Of a DNA stretch of 9,550 nt, positions 1 to 6,884 are shown in pieces (the first letter of the stretch is position 1; every line of letters begins with the position of its first letter). The notes under the pieces are model-generated. The model searched no databases and was not told the DNA's origin. It saw only the letters and a list, made by a program, of their open reading frames with translations. The stretch is taken from NCBI GenBank assembly GCA_023393485.1, contig JAEWLD010000021.1, forward strand, positions 1 to 9,550, written 5' to 3'. The stretch comes from Bacteroidota bacterium. GTDB lineage: Bacteria > Bacteroidota > Bacteroidia > Flavobacteriales > Flavobacteriaceae. Position numbers and translations under genes: made by a program.

Positions 1-1
1 G

Positions 2-1738
2 TATCGTTACGCCCAATCGCTCAAGGCGACCAAGCAATACGACAAAGCCAGCCAAATGATGGATTCGTTCACCGCCAAATTGGCCGAAGACGCACGGGCA
101 AAAGCCTACGCCGCCAACAAAAATTACATGGCGACCATCAAAAAGAATTCAGGCAGGTATACAATGGTCGACGCCGGGGTAAATACGCAGTATTCAGATT
201 ACGGCAGCGCGATGTTCGGCAACAAGCTCGTCTTTGCCTCAGCGCGTGACACCGGTAATTTCTCTAAAAGAATCCATACCTGGACAGGAAAGTACTTCAC
301 CAACCTGTACGCTTCGGAAGTCAAATCAGACCCGGCCAAGGAAACAGACAGCCTTGGGCCGGTCATGAAGTTCGCCGACAAAAAAATGAACACAAGGTTC
401 AATGACGCAGCATCGCCAGCCATTTCAAAAGACGGCAAGACGATGTATTTTACACGCAATAACTTCCTCAACGGAACGCGCGGTAAAAACGGCGCTGGCA
501 ATACTTTCGTCAAGATTTACAAAGCAACCTGGACTGCGAATCCGAAATACAACAAAGACGATAAAAAGAGCAAAGAACCTGAAGGCGAATGGACCAACAT
601 CACCGGCGTTCCATTCAACAGCGACGGTTACAGCACTGCTCACCCATCGCTTTCCGCCGATGGAAAATGGATGTATTTTGCCTCAGATATGGAAGGCACC
701 CGCGGCCAGTCGGATATTTACCGGGTGCAGATCAACGAAGACGGTTCTTTCGGAACACCTGAAAACCTCGGCGATATGATCAATACCCCTGGCAAGGAAA
801 CTTTCCCTGTCATTACCGACGAGGGCGAATTGTACTTCGCAACCGACGGCCATCCCGGTCTCGGCGGGCTTGACCTGTTCATGTCGCGTCAGGACAAGGA
901 CGGCAACTGGAAAGCACCGGTCAACCTCGGCGAACCTGCAAACTCGCCAAAAGATGACTTTGCGTATTTGATCGATACCAAAACCCGTAAAGGTTTCCTG
1001 TCTTCAAACCGCGATGGCGGCGTGGGCAACGATGACATTTACAAATTCCTCGAAACCCGTAAGCTGATCTGCGAACAAATGCTTTCAGGCATCGTGACAG
1101 ATTTGGCTACCGGCGAGATTTTGCCCGGCGCAAAAGTCACGTTGCTCGATGACAAATTCAACAAAATCGCTGAAACCGTCGCCGATGACAAAGGCTATTA
1201 TGAATTTGAGGTAGAATGCGACACGACCTATTACGTCCGCGCCGAAAAAGAAGAATACGAAACCAAGGAAGTCAAGGTCAAGATTCCGGAAGACAGCGGC
1301 AAAACAGATCTGCCGATCCAACTCGAGAAGAAAGTCAAGGAAATTCCAATCGGTGGCAACATTGCGGATGCATTCGGCATCAAGGAAATTTTGTTTGACC
1401 TCGATAAGTGGAACATCCGCCCGGACGCTGCGCTCGAACTTGAAAAAATCCTGGACGTTTTGGTTCAATACCCAAGCATGAAGCTTGACGTTCGTTCGCA
1501 TACCGACAGCCGTGCAAGCCATGCTTATAACCAGAAACTCTCTACGCGCCGTAACAAATCGACCATTGACTGGCTCGTTAAAAACGGTGTGGCGAAAGAC
1601 CGCCTGACCGGACGAGGATATGGTGAAACGCAGCTCAAGAACAAGTGTGCCGATGGCGTTCCTTGTACTGAAGCGGAACATCAGGAAAACCGTCGTAGCG
1701 AGTTCATCATTACGGCGATTGACCAGGCCAAGAAGTAA
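2..1738 (+). CDS. OmpA-family protein with TPR remnant, PD40 propeller, CRD and OmpA domains (PorE-like), 5' partial
   Basis: The reading frame is open to the left edge, so the true start lies outside the window; the first in-frame ATG (56) is probably internal. Residues below are numbered from that ATG. The stretch before it and residues 1-30 look like the end of a TPR repeat. PD40/WD40-like propeller strands follow, for example ISKDGKTMYFTRNN near 123-136, LSADGKWMYFASD near 199-211 and GFLSSNRDGGVGNDDIY near 313-329. A carboxypeptidase-regulatory-like beta domain spans about 343-410 and a C-terminal OmpA peptidoglycan-binding domain about 435-560, with SHTDSRASHAYNQKLSTRR and NRRSEF. Two cysteines (531, 537) lie in the loop before NRRSEF, as I recall for flavobacterial homologues. 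This architecture matches PorE, a type IX secretion protein that contacts peptidoglycan; similar proteins are often encoded beside PorP/SprF-like genes, and that side is not visible here. The OmpA assignment is sure; the specific T9SS role is inferred. Confidence 0.93.
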   Translation, partial: YRYAQSLKATKQYDKASQMMDSFTAKLAEDARAKAYAANKNYMATIKKNSGRYTMVDAGVNTQYSDYGSAMFGNKLVFASARDTGNFSKRIHTWTGKYFTNLYASEVKSDPAKETDSLGPVMKFADKKMNTRFNDAASPAISKDGKTMYFTRNNFLNGTRGKNGAGNTFVKIYKATWTANPKYNKDDKKSKEPEGEWTNITGVPFNSDGYSTAHPSLSADGKWMYFASDMEGTRGQSDIYRVQINEDGSFGTPENLGDMINTPGKETFPVITDEGELYFATDGHPGLGGLDLFMSRQDKDGNWKAPVNLGEPANSPKDDFAYLIDTKTRKGFLSSNRDGGVGNDDIYKFLETRKLICEQMLSGIVTDLATGEILPGAKVTLLDDKFNKIAETVADDKGYYEFEVECDTTYYVRAEKEEYETKEVKVKIPEDSGKTDLPIQLEKKVKEIPIGGNIADAFGIKEILFDLDKWNIRPDAALELEKILDVLVQYPSMKLDVRSHTDSRASHAYNQKLSTRRNKSTIDWLVKNGVAKDRLTGRGYGETQLKNKCADGVPCTEAEHQENRRSEFIITAIDQAKK

Positions 1739-1758
1739 TTATCTAAAATCTATAAAGG

Positions 1759-1787
1759 CATCCCGGTTTTTCCGGGATGTTTTTTTT
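1759..1787 (+). terminator. Rho-independent terminator after the OmpA-family gene
   Basis: An 8-bp GC-rich stem (CATCCCGG at 1759-1766 with CCGGGATG at 1772-1779) closes a TTTTT loop and is followed by eight T residues (1780-1787). It starts 20 bases after the OmpA gene stop, so it should separate that transcript from the acetyltransferase gene downstream. Confidence 0.92.
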
Positions 1788-1806
1788 ATACTTGTAAGCC
1801 AAAACC

Positions 1807-1820
1807 TTCGGCAAGCCGAA
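1807..1820. other. Perfect short inverted repeat upstream of the acetyltransferase gene
   Basis: TTCGGC at 1807-1812 and GCCGAA at 1815-1820 form a 6-bp dyad with a 2-base centre, ending 14 bases before the acetyltransferase ATG. It could be a small operator, a structure in the mRNA leader, or chance. No T-run follows it, so it is not a terminator. Confidence 0.3.
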
Positions 1821-1834
1821 TCAACACATGAGCA

Positions 1835-2377
1835 ATGGATTTTGAAATCATCGAAACCCCGCGCCTATTTCTTCGGAAAATCACGCCCGAAGTACATCGG
1901 TATGTCCATGCACATTATTCGGACTCTGAATTGCGTGAGTTTTTCGCGATCGGTTCAGATAAAAGCCTTGAACGCGAAATGCGGATGTTCAACCACGGGC
2001 TGACGACTTTCAACAAGAGTTTTTTATGGTTTCATATCCTGGACAAGACCGACGGGAAACACATTGGCTGGTGCGGTTACCACACTTGGTATTTTGAACA
2101 TGCGCGCGCCGAAATCGGTTATGGATTGTACGATGACCATTACAAACAGAAAGGCCTGATGACCGAAGCATTGCGCGCCGTACTCGACTATGGGTTCGAT
2201 GAGATGAAACTCAATCGCGTCGAAGCGTTGCTCGCCGATTATAATGTGCCCTCGTTAAAGCTCGTTGAAAAATTCGGGTTTCGGAAAGAAGGCCTTTTGC
2301 GCGGGCATTATTTTGTGGATGGCATCGCCGAGGATTCACTGATGTTTGGCTTACTCCAATCTGATTATCAGCGTTAG
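1835..2377 (+). CDS. GNAT-family N-acetyltransferase (RimJ/RimL-like)
   Basis: The 180-residue protein is a single-domain acetyltransferase of the Acetyltransf_3 (RimJ/RimL) type, predicted to move an acetyl group from acetyl-CoA to an amine. It opens with the family's ETPRLFLRKI (residues 7-16). The acetyl-CoA-binding region around 93-116 contains EIGYGLYDDHYKQKGLMTEA, with QKGLMT as the pyrophosphate loop. The C-terminal motif B region, NVPSLKLVEKFGFRKEGLLRG (137-157), is also typical. The length is normal for the family and the ATG at 1835 gives a complete domain. It follows the OmpA terminator, so it probably starts its own transcript; no terminator separates it from the next gene 52 bases on. 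The substrate cannot be told from the sequence; candidates include a ribosomal protein N-terminus or a small amine. Confidence 0.93.
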   Translation: MDFEIIETPRLFLRKITPEVHRYVHAHYSDSELREFFAIGSDKSLEREMRMFNHGLTTFNKSFLWFHILDKTDGKHIGWCGYHTWYFEHARAEIGYGLYDDHYKQKGLMTEALRAVLDYGFDEMKLNRVEALLADYNVPSLKLVEKFGFRKEGLLRGHYFVDGIAEDSLMFGLLQSDYQR

Positions 2378-2429
2378 CACAATTTTTTTGTAGGATTTTT
2401 TGTTATGATTTTAATCAATCAAAAAATCA

Positions 2430-3041
2430 ATGAAAAACATCTTCGCACTGCTTTTGATTATCGCAGCCGGCGCAACCTTGTGGCTGGCAATGACAACACC
2501 TTCCCGGGAAATTGGTTCGATAAATACCGCTGAAAACGCACGCATCCGATCACGGGTGTCGGCAATCAAAAAATTCATTGCCGATAATCAAAAATACAAT
2601 TCATCGGTAATTTTTCTCGCCGATATGAAAATCTACTCGGGGAAAAACCGCTTTTTCGTTTATGACTTCAACGCAGATTCAATTCTCGACCGCGGACTGG
2701 TGGCACACGGTTCGGGATCCGAAACAGGTATTTATGGTAAATTGCAATTCAGCAACGTACCGAACTCGCTTTGTACGTCGGTCGGAAAATATTCTATCGG
2801 GAAATCTTATCTCGGGCAATTCGGAAAAGCCTATAAGCTTTAGGGTCTCGACCCGACCAACAGCAACGCCTTTGCGCGCAATATCGTCCTGCACAAATAT
2901 GAAACGATGCCGAACGACGAGCAGGCCGGACCAATTTGCAACAGCTACGGCTGCCCGATGGTCAGCGTTGCGTTTTACGGAAGGTTGCAAAAGCACATCG
3001 ACCATTCCGCAAAACCGATCATACTCGATATTTTCTATTAA
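2430..3041 (+). pseudogene. Murein L,D-transpeptidase catalytic-domain family protein (YkuD_2-like), interrupted by one in-frame TAG
   Basis: Translation from the ATG at 2430 gives 137 residues ending YKL, then TAG at 2841-2843. The same frame continues without any shift to TAA at 3039-3041, adding 65 residues that start GLDPTNSNAFARNIVLH. The whole 203-codon frame reads as one protein of the YkuD_2-like family: an N-terminal signal or anchor (residues 1-21), LVAHGSGS (90-97), the GKYSIGKSYLGQFGKAYKL segment (119-137), H155 in VLH, and SYGCPMVS with the likely nucleophile C175. The stop therefore removes both catalytic residues, and the truncated product should be inactive as a transpeptidase. 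Family members work on peptidoglycan crosslinks or anchoring in the periplasm. The region after the stop has kept its motifs, so the lesion is recent, is a sequencing error, or is read through. Confidence 0.87.
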
Positions 3042-3042
3042 A

Positions 3043-3064
3043 AAAGCACCCTGCAAGGTGCTTT
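3043..3064. terminator. Hairpin terminator between convergent strands
   Basis: AAAGCACC at 3043-3050 pairs with GGTGCTTT at 3057-3064 around a 6-base loop. It begins one base after the final stop of the transpeptidase-like gene. On the + strand only TTT follows inside the stem; on the - strand the stem leads into six U residues (3045-3040), so it should work better for leftward transcription. A role on both strands is plausible. Confidence 0.65.
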
Positions 3065-3187
3065 GATGCTATTCGAAATCGATGGCGCGCTGCCGTGCTT
3101 TGACCATCGTCTTGCGAACAGTCGCGATAATCAGTAGTAACAGCATAGGGATTTTTTTAAGGTTGACATCAATGGTTTTGACTCCGG

Positions 3188-3215
3188 AAAAAAAACCACC
3201 CCGGGGCAAGGGTGG
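3188..3215 (-). terminator. Rho-independent terminator of the CAP lipoprotein gene
   Basis: Read on the - strand, CCACCC (3215-3210) pairs with GGGTGG (3201-3196) across an 8-base loop and is followed by eight T residues (3195-3188). It lies 44 bases after the CAP gene stop. The stem is short but GC-only apart from one A-T pair. Confidence 0.8.
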
Positions 3216-3259
3216 CTTTCAGTTGTCAAAACAAAAAAACACAATCAAATTCTACCCAA

Positions 3260-3760
3260 TTATTTTTTGATAAACATATTGGTGTAATACTTTTTTCCTG
3301 TTTCAGGATCGGTTGTGATAGACACGCCGAAGTTTGTGTAGTTGCCCTCGATGTTTTCTTTGTGGCCGGGGCTGCTGAGCCATGCATACATTGCGCCTTC
3401 GGGAGTACCGTAGTTGTAGGCGATGTTCTCGCCAACGCGCTGGGCGCCTAAATAGTTGATCAAGTCTTGTGAACGCTGTTGAAAATAGTCGTGGTTGACA
3501 ACATCGTTTTCAATCATGTAAAAGTTGTGCTCTTCAGACTTGTAAGAAATGTAGTTGATTTTTTCGAGTGGTGCGAGACCTACGGATTCCCTGTGCTCAT
3601 TGATCAGATCCATCAATTTCAATTCCTCTGCATTATAATCATACTGATTTACCATTTCGGTATCTGTTCCTTCCGGAGTCGTAGTCTCATCAGTAGAACA
3701 AGAAATCATTGTGAACATCAGTGCCAGCGGCAACAATGAACGGAATAGATTTGTCCTCAT
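3260..3760 (-). CDS. CAP-domain (SCP/PR-1-like) lipoprotein
   Basis: The 166-residue protein starts with a lipoprotein signal peptide: MRTNLFR, a hydrophobic stretch, then TMISC with the lipid-carrying cysteine at 21. The following residues STDET are acidic, which in Flavobacteria resembles the lipoprotein export signal for surface display (inference). The rest is one CAP domain (about 44-166). It shows INEHRESVGLAPL (53-65), H78, NHDYF with H90, VGENIAYNYG with E111, and LSSPGHKENI with H133; the His and Glu residues form the usual CAP cavity. Bacterial CAP proteins are secreted and mostly of unknown activity. The gene has its own promoter (3898-3930) and terminator (3188-3215) and is thus probably monocistronic. 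Its leader of about 130 bases contains two copies of a hairpin element. Family assignment is firm; function is not known. Confidence 0.93.
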   Translation of the reverse strand: MRTNLFRSLLPLALMFTMISCSTDETTTPEGTDTEMVNQYDYNAEELKLMDLINEHRESVGLAPLEKINYISYKSEEHNFYMIENDVVNHDYFQQRSQDLINYLGAQRVGENIAYNYGTPEGAMYAWLSSPGHKENIEGNYTNFGVSITTDPETGKKYYTNMFIKK

Positions 3761-3776
3761 AGCGGTGTAGGTTTTG

Positions 3777-3868
3777 TTTAAAGTAGATTGTGGGGCAAAC
3801 TCCTTTAAAGTTTTTGACTGTTTTGTTTTTGACTATATTAAAGTAGATTGTGGGGCAAACTCTTTAAT
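3777..3868. repeat. Duplicated hairpin element in the leader of the CAP lipoprotein gene
   Basis: A 25-base sequence (core GATTGTGGGGCAAACTC) occurs identically at 3778-3802 and 3838-3862, exactly 60 bases apart. Each copy is flanked by complementary 7-base arms. In copy A these are TTTAAAG (3777-3783) and CTTTAAA (3803-3809); in copy B they are ATTAAAG (3837-3843) and CTTTAAT (3862-3868). The outermost pair differs between copies but stays complementary. Looser similarity beyond the arms (TGTTTTGTTTT at 3819-3829 and 3881-3891) suggests a diverged tandem duplication of about 60 bases. Both copies lie between the predicted transcription start and the CAP ATG. Confidence 0.85.
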
Positions 3869-3897
3869 GTAAGAACGTGTTGTTTTGTTTTCTGAGT

Positions 3898-3930
3898 CAA
3901 ACATACTTAAATCATCGTTAAACTACCAAA
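3898..3930 (-). promoter_or_regulatory. Predicted flavobacterial promoter for the CAP lipoprotein gene
   Basis: On the - strand TTTG (3930-3927) is followed after 21 bases by TATGTTTG (3905-3898). This is a full match to the Bacteroidota TAnnTTTG -7 element, with an upstream TTG at the reported 17-23 base spacing. Transcription would begin near 3890, giving a leader of about 130 bases before the ATG at 3760. The interval 3869-4111 holds no gene that I can support. Confidence 0.65.
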
Positions 3931-3990
3931 AAAAATCGATGAACTACACGTTTTATGAATTTGTATCAGAAGTATTCCTACAAAATAAAC

Positions 3991-4022
3991 AAAAAAGGAC
4001 AGCTGTTTAACAGACTGTCCTT
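3991..4022 (-). terminator. Terminator at the end of the pdxH transcript
   Basis: On the - strand AAGGACAG (4022-4015) pairs with CTGTCCTT (4002-3995), with further pairing inside (CTGTT/AACAG), and a T-run reaches 3991. It lies about 90 bases after the pdxH stop and closes the long leftward gene series. The 84 bases between stop and hairpin contain nothing that I recognise. Confidence 0.85.
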
Positions 4023-4111
4023 ATGTTTAAACGTTGCATTCCAAAAAATATTTTGCCTTGGTAAAAAAAGACGGTCGTCCGGCCATTAAACCATCATCGT
4101 GCCAGAAACCG

Positions 4112-4750
4112 TTATGGTGCCAATCGTTCTGTAATCCATTGCCCTGAAAGCCTGTAACGGATTCGGTCGTGCAGCCGATTCTGGCGGCCTTGCCAAAATT
4201 CCATTTCAACCGGCTCAACCGTATAACCGCCCCAATGCCCGGGGCGCGGCACATCGGAATTGGCATAAGCCTGTTCAAGTTCCCGAAGTCTGCTTTCGAG
4301 AATGTCACGCGAAGAGATGACATCGCTTTGGTCGGAAGCGATCGCACCGAGCCGGCTGCCTTTTGGCCGCGACGCAAAATAATCGTCTGACACTTGTTCC
4401 GATGTTTTCCTTGCGATGCCTTTGATGATCACCTGCCGTTCAACGCCCGGCCAGAAAAATGAAAGGCAAACATTCGGATTGGCCGCGATTGCCTTGCCTT
4501 TTTCGGAATGGTAGTTCGTAAAAAACGTAAAGCCATTTTCATCAAACCGCTTCAACAGCAGGATTCGCGCTTTCGGATATCCGTCGCCACCAATCGTCGA
4601 GAGCGTCATCGCATTGACTTCGTCGGCGGCATTCATCGCCTCGGCTTCTTTGAACCAGGTTTTGAAAAGCGCGATAGGATTGTCCGGAATTGCATCTTCA
4701 CGCAATTCGCTTTTTTCATAAGATTTCCGATAATGGCTTAAATCCTCCAT
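4112..4750 (-). CDS. pdxH: Pyridoxamine 5'-phosphate oxidase
   Basis: PdxH oxidises pyridoxamine or pyridoxine 5'-phosphate to pyridoxal 5'-phosphate with FMN and O2, the last step of PLP synthesis and salvage in the cytoplasm. The 212-residue length equals the family norm. Recognisable segments are ARILLLK (61-67) and FFTNYHSEKG (76-85) of the FMN site, FFWPGVERQVIIKG (98-111), YFASRPKGSRLGA (124-136), RPGHWGGY (169-176), EFWQGRQNRLHDR (184-196), and the hallmark ending ERLAP. The ATG at 4750 lies 2 bases after the stop of the upstream peptidase gene, so the two are very likely co-transcribed and translationally coupled. The first residues (MEDLSHYRKSYEKSEL) match the usual PdxH start, which supports this codon. 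Nothing is missing. Confidence 0.98.
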   Translation of the reverse strand: MEDLSHYRKSYEKSELREDAIPDNPIALFKTWFKEAEAMNAADEVNAMTLSTIGGDGYPKARILLLKRFDENGFTFFTNYHSEKGKAIAANPNVCLSFFWPGVERQVIIKGIARKTSEQVSDDYFASRPKGSRLGAIASDQSDVISSRDILESRLRELEQAYANSDVPRPGHWGGYTVEPVEMEFWQGRQNRLHDRIRYRLSGQWITERLAP

Positions 4751-4752
4751 AA

Positions 4753-6816
4753 TTATTTATCGAGCCCGAGGCTTTCAATATAGGCTTTGTTGTTTGACGG
4801 ACGTTCCAAAAATTCCTCGACGGCGGCCTTCGCGTCGCGCTGTGTGCCGTTGGCGAGAACCAGTTCGCGATACCTGACACCCGTTGCCGTATCGGTCAGG
4901 CCGTGCTTTTCAAATGCGGTAAACATGTCCTGGGCGTATACTTCGGACCACAAATAGCCGTACATATAAACAGGATGTGTATTGATGTGGATCCAGCTTG
5001 ACTCTGTGTGCGTGCCGGGAACGTAATATCCGAAAACGTCTAGCTGGCGTTCAATATCCTGCCATATCTTATCTGTCTGCAGCGGCGCGGCAGGATTATA
5101 CTTATCGTAGAGATTCATGTCATAGAGGCATCTGCGCAACATTTGGATCGTCGAAAGGCCCGAGCCAAGATTTTTGGCTTTTTCCATTTTGTCAAATGTG
5201 GCTTTTGGAAATACTTCGCCGGTCTTGTAATGTTTGGCGAACGAACTGACAATGCCATAATCCCAAAGCCAGTTTTCAAACAATTGCGACATCGATTCGG
5301 TAAAGTCGTCTTTTGCCTCTGCCTGGAACGCAAACTCGCCGTGGTAAGACATCATATTGACGATATGCCCAAATTCGTGGAACAAAGTTTCAAGCTCGCG
5401 ATGGCTGAGCAGCGACGGTGAACTCGCGGTAGGTCGCGTGAAATTGCCGAGCAGCATCGCCACTGGAACTTCATAACCGGAAGCGGTAGATTTACCTACA
5501 TTGATGTTGACCCCGTAAAACCAGGTTTCTTTATCGGCACGCGGAAACAGATCAAGATAAAAACGTCCTTTGAGTTTTCCGTTTTCAAAGACCTCGTACA
5601 TTTCCACTTCCTGGTGCCATACTGACGGGTTTTCTACTTTTTTGAACTCGAGCCCGAGCAGTTTTTGGTAAATCCTGAACATGCCGTCAAGACATTGCTG
5701 CATCGGGAAATATTCACGCAACGCTTCATTGTTCACCTGAAACTGTTTTTGTAAAATCCGGTTTTTATAATAGTCGATGTCCCACGGCTGCAGCCTTGCA
5801 TTCACATCTTTTAGATCCGATTGTTTTTCACGCTCAAGCATTTTTACATCGGCCCTGGCTTTTGTACGCGACCTGTCGATCAGGTCATCCAAAAATCCCC
5901 AAACGGTTTGCGGATTGTGTGCCATTCGCGGCACGAGCGCGTATTCGGCATAAGACTTATAACCCATGATTTTGGCCAATTCGTCGCGTTTTTTGACAAG
6001 CTCGACTAAAATCGGCAAATTAGCCTGTGACGCCCGATTGTTGAACTTCATGTAGAAATTTTTTCGCGTCGTTTCGAGCTTGGCGTTGCCCATCACCGTT
6101 TCATTGGTCGCATTGATGATCGGAATCTCATACTTCGCCCCTGCTTTATAAGTGCTTTTGAAATTTTCAGGAAGACCTGCGGCAGTTGTTTCATCCAGCA
6201 CCAAAACATCTTTCCACTGGTTCATGTTTTTTGAATAAGCCGATGACAATTCAGTGATTTCGCGCATAAGATCCTGAAACCGCTGCAATTTGTCGGCACT
6301 TAGATTGACGCCCGAGCGCTCAAAACCGAGAATCATGTCGTCTACCAGGTTTTTGCGCGCGCCCGAAAGCTTGTTGTATCCGGACGATGTTTTAAAAGCC
6401 GTCATTTTCGCGTAAATTTCGCGGTCCGAGCGCATGTCTACGGCCATCGAATCAAGCAATTGATAACCCGCCAGGCCTTTTTCGCGAATCCGTGCATCGG
6501 GCGAAACCCAATACAACATAAAGCAATTGTTCCGCGCGGTCGTCAGCTTATTATGGATATCGTCAAGGCTGATAAAGACATTTTCAAAAGTGGCTGCCTT
6601 TTGCTTTTTTATCGCCGCCAATACCGATTCCACATCGGAAAGCGTCATCCTGGCGTATTGCGTCACATCTTCTGCCGAAACGCCGGCATAGTCGATCGGC
6701 GCGTTCAATTCGGCCAAAAACGGGTTTTTCATCGGATTTGTTTTAGGTTGGCCAAAACTTTGGCAGCCCGCCAGCACGATTAGTGTCAGGACAACGGCTT
6801 TAAATCGTCTTCTCAT
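4753..6816 (-). CDS. M3-family zinc metallopeptidase (thimet oligopeptidase/Dcp-like), predicted lipoprotein
   Basis: This 687-residue protein is an M3-type oligopeptidase that should cut short peptides. It begins with a basic N-terminus and a hydrophobic segment ending LAGC, giving a lipid-modified Cys18; it is therefore probably membrane-anchored outside the cytoplasm. The zinc site is clear: HEFGH at 480-484 (two His ligands and catalytic Glu481) and the third ligand Glu507 in DFTESMSQ. Most M3 enzymes that I recall have a Pro in that last motif (E-x-P-S-Q); here it is Met. The Gly/Tyr-rich substrate loop (usually GYxAGYYxYLW) is replaced by HINTHPVYMYGYLW (610-623). The C-terminal VLANGTQRDA and FLERPSNNKAYIESLGL are typical. 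It sits upstream of pdxH with a 2-base gap. Family membership is sure, exact specificity is not. Confidence 0.95.
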   Translation of the reverse strand: MRRRFKAVVLTLIVLAGCQSFGQPKTNPMKNPFLAELNAPIDYAGVSAEDVTQYARMTLSDVESVLAAIKKQKAATFENVFISLDDIHNKLTTARNNCFMLYWVSPDARIREKGLAGYQLLDSMAVDMRSDREIYAKMTAFKTSSGYNKLSGARKNLVDDMILGFERSGVNLSADKLQRFQDLMREITELSSAYSKNMNQWKDVLVLDETTAAGLPENFKSTYKAGAKYEIPIINATNETVMGNAKLETTRKNFYMKFNNRASQANLPILVELVKKRDELAKIMGYKSYAEYALVPRMAHNPQTVWGFLDDLIDRSRTKARADVKMLEREKQSDLKDVNARLQPWDIDYYKNRILQKQFQVNNEALREYFPMQQCLDGMFRIYQKLLGLEFKKVENPSVWHQEVEMYEVFENGKLKGRFYLDLFPRADKETWFYGVNINVGKSTASGYEVPVAMLLGNFTRPTASSPSLLSHRELETLFHEFGHIVNMMSYHGEFAFQAEAKDDFTESMSQLFENWLWDYGIVSSFAKHYKTGEVFPKATFDKMEKAKNLGSGLSTIQMLRRCLYDMNLYDKYNPAAPLQTDKIWQDIERQLDVFGYYVPGTHTESSWIHINTHPVYMYGYLWSEVYAQDMFTAFEKHGLTDTATGVRYRELVLANGTQRDAKAAVEEFLERPSNNKAYIESLGLDK

Positions 6817-6855
6817 TTTCGGTATTTTTTTAGTCCGAAAGCATCCAGCCTTTGG

Positions 6856-6884
6856 CGAAACTAATTTAGCGATTAAAATGCAAA
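6856..6884 (-). promoter_or_regulatory. Possible internal promoter for the M3 peptidase and pdxH
   Basis: On the - strand TTTG (6884-6881), inside the last codons of rnz, is followed after 17 bases by TAGTTTCG (6863-6856), one mismatch from TAnnTTTG. Transcription would start near 6849, about 33 bases before the peptidase ATG. It would let peptidase and pdxH be expressed apart from pyrR-rnz. Confidence 0.4.

Noticed and set aside
1085..1681. 198-codon - strand open frame opposite the OmpA gene.
   Set aside because: It is an antisense shadow of a clear OmpA coding frame and its composition (many Phe and Val) is typical of such shadows.
2381..2429. T-rich sequence before the transpeptidase-like gene considered as a promoter (TTTTG, then TATGATTT).
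   Set aside because: The spacing is only 13 bases and the -7 match lacks TTTG; the gene may simply be read from the acetyltransferase transcript.
3082..3270. 62-codon + strand open frame between the transpeptidase relic and the CAP gene.
   Set aside because: It runs through a terminator hairpin and into the CAP gene's 3' end, has low-complexity ends and no recognisable domain.
4027..4111. GACGGTCGTC followed by a T-run on the - strand, considered as a first pdxH terminator.
   Set aside because: The stem would be only 3-4 bp; the hairpin at 3991-4022 is far better.
4027..4377. Long - strand open frame overlapping the 3' half of pdxH and running past its stop.
   Set aside because: It lies in another frame within pdxH, whose own frame carries every family motif; the peptide resembles no family known to me.
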